Of a DNA stretch of 34,298 bases, positions 1 to 6,944 are shown one piece after another. The DNA is taken from the NCBI GenBank assembly GCA_964525365.1, contig CAZGGW010000008.1:1-34298 (forward strand), written 5' to 3'. The stretch's first letter is position 1. The number at the start of each line of letters is the position of its first letter. Below the pieces are notes generated by a model. That model worked only from the letters and a program-made list of their open reading frames with translations, did no database searches and was not told the origin of the DNA. The position numbers were made by a program, and so were the translations under genes. Origin of the DNA: CAZGGW01 sp964525365 (GTDB taxonomy: Bacteria; Bacillota_I; Bacilli_A; RF39; UBA660).

Positions 1-53
1 AACCAACGATCAGGGAGTTGCAGTCCCACGCCTTACCACTTGGCTATAGGTCC
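1..53 (-). tRNA. tRNA-Cys (GCA), 5' part, cut by window edge
   Basis: On the minus strand the acceptor 5' arm GGACCTA (53-47) is followed by TA, a D arm GCC..GGC, and an anticodon loop CTGCAAC with anticodon GCA at 21-19. The variable loop and the first half of the T arm (GTTGG) follow, then the window ends. Anticodon and loop layout identify tRNA-Cys. The top anticodon-stem pair (27:43) is U-U. The 3' end and any encoded CCA lie outside the window. Confidence 0.93.
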
Positions 54-79
54 ATATATATACCTCAAAGGTATATATT

Positions 80-108
80 ATTTTATATTATTTTATTTTA
101 ATTGTCAA
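80..108 (-). promoter_or_regulatory. Sigma-A type promoter for tRNA-Cys
   Basis: Minus strand: TTGACA (108-103), 17-base spacer, TAAAAT (85-80). The -35 box overlaps the TGA stop of the upstream membrane-protein gene. Predicted transcription starts near 73, about 20 bases before the tRNA. A perfect 9-bp inverted repeat (56-64 with 70-78, 5-base loop) lies between promoter and tRNA; it has no U tail, so it is not a standard terminator. Confidence 0.7.
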
Positions 109-1700
109 TCTTTCAGTACTATTTTAAACACTTTGTTACGAATTGTTAACAATAACGAGAACGAACTAGATGCCTCTATATCTTTTGGAATTTCTATATA
201 AACATTATCGTCTTTATTATTTTTTACCGACACTACTGCCTTTTTGGTAACTCCTTTTTCAACATATTCTATTGAACCAAAATATGTTATAAATTTTTGC
301 GAAGTTTTAATATATTTATATATTTTCGATTTTTCTTGAGGTTCATAATTCAAAGTTAATTTTAATATACATTTATCGCTATTATTTTCTAAGGTGGGTT
401 TTATTACATTAGTACCAGTGTAACATTTTGAAGATGTGCAATATTCATATGTCTCATTAAATGAGTTAGAAATAGTATAACTATTAATATTTAAAAGAGT
501 ATCTGCAACATTAGAATCTTCAAATAAAATTGAAGATTTTAGTGAATAAGCTTTGCTTTCCTTTTCCTCTAAAACTTCAGGAACAACCTTGACTGTCACA
601 TTTTTTGACTTAATTTCACTTTTTAATACATTTACATCTTCTAAAATTTTTAATGTATAGCTTTGCTGTATATTTTTTTGATCTATTTCAAATATAAGTA
701 AAACATCACTTTCTTTTTTCGATTCTATTTTTTCCCTATTATAGCTTTCTCCTAAATCAAAAAAATAGTTTCCTTTCCCGTATATTGGATAATATTTCTC
801 ATTATTTGCGATTAATACATAATCATCACTACTTAACCCAATACTTTTTGTTCCTTTATTAATTATATTAAGTGATAAGATAATATATGTTTTTCCTTTA
901 GATATAATTTCACCTTTATAATCAATATTACTTTGATATGAGTTTTGTACCGTCATACTTAAAACTCCAATATTAAATGAAGTATTCTCACTATAAACTT
1001 TATCATAAACTTCTACTTTTAAAACTATTGAAAGAGTTATTACTAAAACCACTCCACATGTCACCATCAAAAATAAAAATTTGTTTTCTAAAATTGTATA
1101 TTTTAGTTCTCTTATAATCTTCCTTATTTTTCTAAATATTTTATATGAATCTTTTCCAATAATTATTTCTACTTCTTCGCTATCTTTTAGTTCAACATCT
1201 AACTCTTTTAAATATTCATCAAAATTAAAGTTTTTTATATTAAATCCTATCCCTCGTATAAGAGAAAAAATCGCAAAAAATAACTGGGGCAAAGTTATAA
1301 GAAATAATAAATCTCGTATTATTCTAATTGTTCTAACATTTAAAGAAGCACTTCCAATTGAATTTAAATTTAAGAACAAAATGAGATACGTTATAAATAT
1401 AATTATGTAATATATATTAGTAAAAACGTAGAATCCTCTTTTTTTATCTTTCCATTTTAATAACATATATATTGAAGTTGAAGCTACTAAAACAAAAATA
1501 ACAGATAAAAACATATAATAATTAACAAAATGGGATGAAATACTCTCATAATAAGTATAATAGCCATTTACAACATAGTCACGAAAAAAACTATATATTT
1601 GATATGTTTTGAATGTAAGGTACGAGAAAAGAAAAAACATAATAATATGAATTATTCTAAACTTTTTGATTAAAAAAGCATATGGCTTTTTAATTATCAC
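105..1700 (-). CDS. Polytopic membrane protein with large exported C-terminal region, function unknown
   Basis: This 531-residue protein has about four hydrophobic segments in the first 150 residues (near 14-34, 60-80, 92-112, 128-150), a charged probably cytoplasmic stretch (about 152-205), another membrane segment (about 209-231), and roughly 300 residues likely outside the cell. The part after residue 235 (stretches like SFNIGVLSMTVQ and YIILSLNIINKGT) resembles DUF4352/immunoglobulin-like exported domains, but this is only by feel. The start is GTG at 1700, with GGGAG eight bases upstream; the nearby ATG is out of frame and stops at once. A TATAAT on the minus strand just upstream suggests its own promoter. 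No enzyme motif was seen, and I cannot assign a function. Confidence 0.75.
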   Translation of the reverse strand: MIIKKPYAFLIKKFRIIHIIMFFLFSYLTFKTYQIYSFFRDYVVNGYYTYYESISSHFVNYYMFLSVIFVLVASTSIYMLLKWKDKKRGFYVFTNIYYIIIFITYLILFLNLNSIGSASLNVRTIRIIRDLLFLITLPQLFFAIFSLIRGIGFNIKNFNFDEYLKELDVELKDSEEVEIIIGKDSYKIFRKIRKIIRELKYTILENKFLFLMVTCGVVLVITLSIVLKVEVYDKVYSENTSFNIGVLSMTVQNSYQSNIDYKGEIISKGKTYIILSLNIINKGTKSIGLSSDDYVLIANNEKYYPIYGKGNYFFDLGESYNREKIESKKESDVLLIFEIDQKNIQQSYTLKILEDVNVLKSEIKSKNVTVKVVPEVLEEKESKAYSLKSSILFEDSNVADTLLNINSYTISNSFNETYEYCTSSKCYTGTNVIKPTLENNSDKCILKLTLNYEPQEKSKIYKYIKTSQKFITYFGSIEYVEKGVTKKAVVSVKNNKDDNVYIEIPKDIEASSSFSLLLTIRNKVFKIVLKD

Positions 1701-1763
1701 ATTATCAACTCCCTAGCATAAATTAATTATATCAAAAAAAAAGAAAAACTAAAATACTCTAGT

Positions 1764-2096
1764 TCACTTTTCTTTATAAAAAATCATTTGTCCGGGTAAT
1801 AAATATATAGTGTTGTTTTGTTTCACTATTTTTTCTTCACTTGTCTTAAATATTTCACTTACTTTTTTTAACGTATCGTCATCGGTAGTAATGTAATATT
1901 GAATACCCTTTTTAGGTATTATTAATGATTGATTTGGATATATATAATCTTCCATTTTTAATCCATTGAGTTCTGCGACTAAGCTGGGATTCATATTAAA
2001 TTCTTTACTTATTTTATATAATGTATCTCCTTCTTTTATCACATAATAACTGTAATAATCAGTATCTAATGATTCCCTATACATATTAAAATTCAC
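1764..2096 (-). CDS. Small protein made of two LysM domains
   Basis: The protein has two consecutive LysM repeats, about residues 15-60 (YVIKEGDTLYKISKEF ... PNQSLIIP) and 65-108 (YYITTDDDTLKKVSEIF ... PGQMIFY). LysM binds N-acetylglucosamine-containing glycans such as peptidoglycan. There is no signal peptide or membrane segment, so it may act on glycan from inside the cell, for instance the mother-cell side of a forespore, or leave by lysis. The start is uncertain: no ATG fits. GTG at 2096 has GAGGTGA at good spacing; GTG at 2105 (113 residues) has no clear ribosome site; ATG at 2084 is too far away. A coat or cortex role next to Spo0A is a guess from SafA/SpoVID-type LysM proteins. Confidence 0.8.
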   Translation of the reverse strand: MNFNMYRESLDTDYYSYYVIKEGDTLYKISKEFNMNPSLVAELNGLKMEDYIYPNQSLIIPKKGIQYYITTDDDTLKKVSEIFKTSEEKIVKQNNTIYLLPGQMIFYKEK

Positions 2097-2134
2097 TTGA
2101 TTCACCTCAATATAATATATGATTATATATAATT

Positions 2135-3235
2135 TTAGTTATTAAACACAAAAATATATTTTGAAGCTTCTAAAAAATTTAATTCGAAATAATGAAATAT
2201 TGTTTTTACTCCATATTCCGAATTATAAACATATAAATTGTCATCACTTACAAAATAAATATCATTTTTATCCTCTTTAATGATCTGAGTTTTACCTACA
2301 AATATTATTTCTTTTAGTTCCTTATTATCATTTATCATTTTATAAAGAACGTTTTCACTTTCCTCATATGTATAAAAAGTAGTCTTTTTATTAAAAAAAG
2401 TTATTTTATTTTTATATTCTTTTTTCAAAGCTGGTATTTCTTTTTGATCTTCTATTTTTACTAAATTAGATAATAAAACGACTTTGTTAGTTCTTATATT
2501 TATTCTATATAACTTTTCATATTTGTTGTCATACAAATATACATTATTTTTATTAATACCAGCTATATAAGAATCATAATCTATGTCATACTTTGTTTTT
2601 ATTTTTTTTACTTTAGACGTTTCTAAATTTAGTAAAATAAATTCATTAAACTCATGTTTTTGATCATAATTAGGTAATAATATTTTATTTTTTATTAAAA
2701 CAGAAAGAGAATTATCATATTGATCAGTTTCAAATAAATCTATTTCTTTTACTTCATCTTCATACATAAGATAAAAACCATTATAATTATATAAAGCTAT
2801 CATTACCTTTTTATTTGAATTATTAAAATATTCAAATACTTCAGAAGAAGTCTTATAATCTTGATTCTTATATCCATTTAACAATTCATTTTCTATCAAA
2901 TTATAATCAATATACTCATCATTTTTATAGCATAACGGATAAGTATCTATATTCTTTATTATAGGTACAATACAATGAAAATCTTCGCCTTCGATTTTCT
3001 TAATATCTTTAATTTTTATTTTAACAAATTTTTTAGAATCATAAAAATCAAAATTATATTTATATTTATCATCATGTACTTCAAAATAATATCTACCATT
3101 TTTATAAGTATTATTAACATAGTATTCATTTATTTTATAATTTAATTTGTATGAAGATTTGCATACACTTACTACTAAAATTATTATAAAACAAACTATT
3201 AACAAAAAAACGATTCTTCTAATTCTTTTTTTCAT
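2135..3235 (-). CDS. Membrane-anchored exported protein, function unknown
   Basis: This 366-residue protein has a positively charged N-terminus (MKKRIRRIV) and a single hydrophobic segment, about residues 8-25, followed by a long Tyr/Asn/Lys/Asp-rich region likely outside the cell. Repeating short strand-like stretches (for example YNNSNKKVMIALYNYNGFYLMY, shortened: YNGFYLMYED) could form a beta-propeller-like fold, but no motif proves it. The Cys at the end of the hydrophobic segment (VVSVCKSS) fits a lipobox poorly. The ATG at 3235 is preceded by AGGA at a long 11-base spacing and by TATAAT, so expression may be weak. It lies directly downstream of the thioredoxin terminator. I do not recognise the family. 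Confidence 0.65.
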   Translation of the reverse strand: MKKRIRRIVFLLIVCFIIILVVSVCKSSYKLNYKINEYYVNNTYKNGRYYFEVHDDKYKYNFDFYDSKKFVKIKIKDIKKIEGEDFHCIVPIIKNIDTYPLCYKNDEYIDYNLIENELLNGYKNQDYKTSSEVFEYFNNSNKKVMIALYNYNGFYLMYEDEVKEIDLFETDQYDNSLSVLIKNKILLPNYDQKHEFNEFILLNLETSKVKKIKTKYDIDYDSYIAGINKNNVYLYDNKYEKLYRINIRTNKVVLLSNLVKIEDQKEIPALKKEYKNKITFFNKKTTFYTYEESENVLYKMINDNKELKEIIFVGKTQIIKEDKNDIYFVSDDNLYVYNSEYGVKTIFHYFELNFLEASKYIFVFNN

Positions 3236-3258
3236 AGCACAATCAATCCTATTATAAT

Positions 3259-3280
3259 AAAAAAGCGAACTAGTCGCTTA
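3259..3280 (-). terminator. Intrinsic terminator of the thioredoxin-like gene
   Basis: Arms AAGCGA (3263-3268) and TCGCTT (3274-3279) form a 6-bp stem with a 5-base loop. On the minus strand it is followed by a T run. The stem includes the end of the gene's stop codon. Confidence 0.75.
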
Positions 3281-3727
3281 TTTTATCACTCCAACATCTT
3301 TTAAAAATTTTATCAAAGTTGTTTCATTAATATAGCCAGCGTTGTCTTCTAAAAACTCACCATTTTTAGTAACAAACATATATGGATATCCGGTAAAGTT
3401 TTCAAAATTAAATGTAGATGTTAATCCGGAATTTTCCTCGTCTGTTAATGTATCCATTTCAAACCAATAAAATTTAAAATCATATTTTCCTACAACTTTT
3501 GTAATAACCGGTTTAAAGTTTGAACAATTACCACACCAAGAAGCCGCAAATACTGTAACAACATATTCATCTTTATTAACTTCTTCTCTCCATTCAGATA
3601 CTGTAGCAGTCACTTCTACTTCGGGTTCTTTAGCATTTCCCCCAACTAATATAGTAAATAGGATAAATATTAAAATTAAAGTACCAACTATTAAATATCC
3701 ACCATTCTTCTTTAAAAATTTTTTCAT
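3278..3727 (-). CDS. Membrane-anchored thioredoxin-like protein
   Basis: This 149-residue protein has a Lys-rich N-terminus, one membrane segment (about residues 11-28) and a thioredoxin fold placed outside the membrane. The active-site motif is WCGNC at about residue 64, and the cis-proline region is TGYPYMF. CGNC is not the standard CGPC of reducing thioredoxins; the third position tunes redox potential, so direction (oxidase, isomerase or reductase) cannot be told. The ribosome site is GGAGGG before ATG, and the gene has its own promoter and terminator. Its neighbour encodes an exported 27-Cys protein, so a role in making or repairing disulfides in that protein is a reasonable inference. 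Confidence 0.88.
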   Translation of the reverse strand: MKKFLKKNGGYLIVGTLILIFILFTILVGGNAKEPEVEVTATVSEWREEVNKDEYVVTVFAASWCGNCSNFKPVITKVVGKYDFKFYWFEMDTLTDEENSGLTSTFNFENFTGYPYMFVTKNGEFLEDNAGYINETTLIKFLKDVGVIK

Positions 3728-3745
3728 ATACTACCCTCCAATACA

Positions 3746-3774
3746 ATTTTATAATATTTCTTTAATATATTCAA
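3746..3774 (-). promoter_or_regulatory. Sigma-A type promoter for the thioredoxin-like gene
   Basis: Minus strand: TTGAAT (3774-3769), 17-base spacer, TAAAAT (3751-3746), about 19 bases before the ATG at 3727. Confidence 0.6.
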
Positions 3775-3775
3775 G

Positions 3776-3805
3776 AAAAAAAGACTTTTTTTAAAAAAGT
3801 CTTTT
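3776..3805 (-). terminator. Intrinsic terminator of the Cys-rich protein operon
   Basis: AAAAGAC and GTCTTTT arms separated by an A/T stretch form an AT-rich hairpin (about 3779-3805), followed on the minus strand by a T run. It begins inside the stop codon of the Cys-rich gene. Confidence 0.75.
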
Positions 3806-5213
3806 ATCTGGTTTTACCAGTCTTTATCCATCCTTCTAACGAAGTTTTGCAACTCCATTTATATTCATATGTTGTTTTTAAAGATGTCGTTTTTTTGGCT
3901 TTTACTTTAGTGGTTGTGTATAAATAACAATATAAACCTTTCAATTTATACTTTCCACTACACTTATAACCAGTAAACTGAGTAGGAATTATTCTTGTAC
4001 AAGTCTTTTTAGAAACGTTTAAAGTTGCATCTGCATCTTTACAATAATAATCTCCTTCAACCAAAGTTGTTTTGTAACAAGCAAGTGTTGCATTTTCTCC
4101 TGTTGTTGACGTTGTTCCTTCTGGACATTTATATGTTGTTGTACCTTTTTTAATACTAGCGTCTTTTTCTATAATACATGATGTTCCTGACAATGTTCCT
4201 TTTGAACAACTATAAGTAACCGTATCTTCTGTTGTAACATCTCTATAACATGTACCAATATACGTGGTTGTAACATCTGTACATGTCTGAACTGGCACTG
4301 TTTTTGTACATGTGTCACACACTTCAATTAATTTTCCGTTTTTATAAACAGAACTACAATTACATTTGTAAGGAACTTCTGTATTTGTTGTTGTACATAC
4401 TTCTTTTGTTCTTTCTTTTTCACAACTATATGGTTCTTTTGTAGCGGTTCCTTTTACAACAGTCTTTTCAGCATCTGTTTTAGTTCTACAAATATCTCCA
4501 ACTAAAGTTCCCTCTGAGCAATAATACTCATCCTGAGTTGTTGTGACTATTGTATTTAATTTTATTTTTACTTCTGTTCCATTATTTTTAATAGCATCTG
4601 TTACTACTGTTTTCTCTTTAGAATAAACTTTTTTAGCTGCTTCTTTATCTTTTACAGTTGTTTTATAACAATATTTACCACTTCTACTATATCCTTTGTC
4701 ACATTCATACGATACTATATCAGTTGTAACCGCTTTCTTATACTCATATTGTAAATCTCCACAAGTTGAACTAGAGCATGCATTTCCTTCACAGTATTGA
4801 TTACATCCAACTTTCTTTTCAATGTAATTTGATTCAGTATTACATATAAGATTTGTTTTTAATGTATACGTTGAATCTTCATTCTTAGTAACTTCCACAT
4901 ATGAAGAGTATACATTACATGAGTTTCCATCTTTATCTGCAAATGGTATTATTAAATTTTTATCTATCATTTCTTGTAATGTGATCTTTACCGTTTCGCC
5001 AACTTCTGTTGGTAACATATCTTTAGTAAAATAACTTTCTCCTGCTTCTTGCATATACGAAATATTTTCTCTAAAAATATTACTATAAAATATATTTAAA
5101 TCTGACATTTTAGGAAATAACCATATTAGTAAGAATACGAATAAAACTAAAAATATTAATTTTATTATGACATCTTTAAGCATAAATCCTTTGCTTTTTT
5201 CTTCTGAATACAT
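3804..5213 (-). CDS. Exported cysteine-rich repeat protein with pilin-like N-terminus
   Basis: The 469-residue protein has a short basic head, one membrane segment (about 12-31) and a large outside part with 27 cysteines. From about residue 155 it is a chain of degenerate units of form Y-x-C-x-x-G-(T/Y)-x-x-x-G-x-x-C followed by a Thr/Lys-rich linker. The segment at about 75-130 (LQEMIDKNLIIPF ... NSCNVYSSYVEV) looks like the globular part of Gram-positive type IV pilin-like proteins. The head reads KG-FMLKD before the hydrophobic stretch, close to a prepilin cleavage site (G-F-T-L-x-E), but with Asp where Glu5 is normal. It shares a promoter with the coiled-coil gene upstream (20-base gap) and has a GGGGG-type ribosome site. 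Function is unknown; a surface adhesin or pseudopilin is possible. Confidence 0.8.
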   Translation of the reverse strand: MYSEEKSKGFMLKDVIIKLIFLVLFVFLLIWLFPKMSDLNIFYSNIFRENISYMQEAGESYFTKDMLPTEVGETVKITLQEMIDKNLIIPFADKDGNSCNVYSSYVEVTKNEDSTYTLKTNLICNTESNYIEKKVGCNQYCEGNACSSSTCGDLQYEYKKAVTTDIVSYECDKGYSRSGKYCYKTTVKDKEAAKKVYSKEKTVVTDAIKNNGTEVKIKLNTIVTTTQDEYYCSEGTLVGDICRTKTDAEKTVVKGTATKEPYSCEKERTKEVCTTTNTEVPYKCNCSSVYKNGKLIEVCDTCTKTVPVQTCTDVTTTYIGTCYRDVTTEDTVTYSCSKGTLSGTSCIIEKDASIKKGTTTYKCPEGTTSTTGENATLACYKTTLVEGDYYCKDADATLNVSKKTCTRIIPTQFTGYKCSGKYKLKGLYCYLYTTTKVKAKKTTSLKTTYEYKWSCKTSLEGWIKTGKTR

Positions 5214-5233
5214 AATTTTTACCCCCTTCTATT

Positions 5234-6709
5234 TTAATTACCTAATGTTAACGCGTATTGATTGTATTTGTTTCTTAATATTTGATCTTGTTCATTATAT
5301 AAAGTTGTACCAATTGCTTCTTCCGTATTTCCACTTCCTGTAATTCTAGCAATCACGTTATTATAAGAACCATCTTCAATAGTTTCATATAACTTTGCAA
5401 CTGACCATAATTCTTTATTACCAGTATCATAATTAGTACATACTTCTATACAAGCTGCTTTATGTTCTGCGATATTCCATTCAAGTACATATGGTGCAAA
5501 TCTTCCCATCGCTGCTATGTAAGCTGCATTGCCGTGTTCAGAAATATTCATTGGTGTTAATTCTCCATTAAGTCCAGCAAATAATAGAACTCTATCTCTC
5601 AAATCATATCCATATTCTTTTATTGAATTTAATTGTTCTTCATGTGTTCCATTATTCCTAGCATCTGCAATTGCTTCAAAATCTTCATCGAATACTTCTG
5701 CTACTGCTTGTGCTTGGGAATTATCAGCAAGCAACATTGACATTGGAGCAAATCCAACATATCCAAGTCTCTCGTCTGACATTAATGTACCATATGTTTT
5801 AATAGCTAAAGTCATGTAATAATTAATTGTATTTTCATCGTATACGCTAACTCCGTTTTCAATTGGTAATTCATCATTAAACACTCTAATCATATTACCA
5901 ATGCTTTCTGGATTTATTTGTAAAGCGTATTCGTTGCCTTCTGTACCAAGTGAATCAATAACTTCTTTAACGTAATTGTTATAAATATAATTTGCTCTTG
6001 CTTCTACTTGTTGATCATTAGTTACGTCAGTAAATGTTCCTTCACTACCATCTATGATAGTTTCTACAACTTCTGGTGTCACGACAACTTCTGGTGTTGC
6101 TATCACTGCATCAATCGAAGTTTCCTCTTCAACAGGAACATCAGTTGATACAATTGCCTCTTCTGATAATATTTCTTCTGATTCTCCTTGCTTAGCTTTT
6201 TTAGTTCCAAACCATATAGAAGCAAGAAATCCTAAAGTTAATGCTCCACATAATGCTTTATAAAAATTTGATTTTCTTTTATTTTTAGCAAGAGCATCTT
6301 GAACAATATTATTATTTTTATTAGTAGATTCTGATTCATTTTCTTTTTCTAAAGTAATTTCGTATTTCTTTGCTACTACTTCTTCAAAATTTTGTAAATC
6401 TTCTTCTCTTCTTTCTATAATATTGTTTGCTACTTCTGCCTCTTTTCCTTCTGCTTTTTCACTATATTCTTTTAAAGATTTTAATTGTTCTTTTCTAGAA
6501 ACATAATCAGCTAAATCTGTTTTAACATCTTGAATAGATTCTCTTAGTTCTTGAAGTTGATCTGTGGTCTCCTTTGCCTCGCCTAATTCTTTTGAATTTA
6601 GATCAGTAAATTTAACTTGATACTCCTTCATTTTATCAACCAAAACATTCTCTTGAGCTTGCATTTCAAACAAAATATTATTAAGTTCTTTTTCTAAATT
6701 ATTATTCAT
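5234..6709 (-). CDS. Coiled-coil single-pass membrane protein, function unknown
   Basis: The 491-residue protein has a long Glu/Lys/Gln-rich coiled coil (about 1-145) with no signal peptide, one membrane segment (about 148-168), a Val/Thr/Glu-rich spacer (VVVTPEVVETI) and a mostly helical outside region (about 220-491). This layout suggests the coiled coil is inside the cell and the C-terminus outside. No catalytic motif was seen. It is the first gene of an operon with the Cys-rich protein; both have similar GGGGG(T) ribosome sites. It could be a scaffold or anchor for a surface structure that includes that neighbour, by context only. Confidence 0.78.
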   Translation of the reverse strand: MNNNLEKELNNILFEMQAQENVLVDKMKEYQVKFTDLNSKELGEAKETTDQLQELRESIQDVKTDLADYVSRKEQLKSLKEYSEKAEGKEAEVANNIIERREEDLQNFEEVVAKKYEITLEKENESESTNKNNNIVQDALAKNKRKSNFYKALCGALTLGFLASIWFGTKKAKQGESEEILSEEAIVSTDVPVEEETSIDAVIATPEVVVTPEVVETIIDGSEGTFTDVTNDQQVEARANYIYNNYVKEVIDSLGTEGNEYALQINPESIGNMIRVFNDELPIENGVSVYDENTINYYMTLAIKTYGTLMSDERLGYVGFAPMSMLLADNSQAQAVAEVFDEDFEAIADARNNGTHEEQLNSIKEYGYDLRDRVLLFAGLNGELTPMNISEHGNAAYIAAMGRFAPYVLEWNIAEHKAACIEVCTNYDTGNKELWSVAKLYETIEDGSYNNVIARITGSGNTEEAIGTTLYNEQDQILRNKYNQYALTLGN

Positions 6710-6740
6710 AACATTTACCCCCTTTATAAATAATGAATAT

Positions 6741-6769
6741 ATTTTAACACTTTTTGCCTATTTTGTCAA
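6741..6769 (-). promoter_or_regulatory. Strong sigma-A promoter for the coiled-coil/Cys-rich operon
   Basis: Minus strand: consensus TTGACA (6769-6764), 17-base spacer, TAAAAT (6746-6741) with a TG extended -10. The leader is about 25 bases. The rest of the 6710-6944 gap holds only the terminator of the ATPase gene; no further gene was seen. Confidence 0.75.
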
Positions 6770-6879
6770 ATCTTTTTTAGTTAAGTATGTATATATGATT
6801 ATTCCACGATAACGTCTCAATAATTATATAATATTCCATCAAAGCAGAATTAATGAGAAAGATAAGATTAAAAATGAGA

Positions 6880-6908
6880 GAATAAACAAAAACAAGAATA
6901 TTTTCTTG
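6880..6908 (-). terminator. Probable terminator of the P-type ATPase gene
   Basis: CAAGAA (6893-6898) and TTCTTG (6903-6908) form a 6-bp stem with a 4-base loop, followed on the minus strand by TTTTTGTTT. It lies about 37 bases after the stop. The stem is short, so it may be weak. Confidence 0.55.
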
Positions 6909-6944
6909 CCTTTGTTTTAAAATTTTTTATTTAATGTTGCTCTT

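Noticed and set aside
2135..3235. Lipoprotein call based on a Cys at the end of the N-terminal helix
   Set aside because: VVSVC lacks the Leu at -3 and the small residues at -1 expected for a lipobox.
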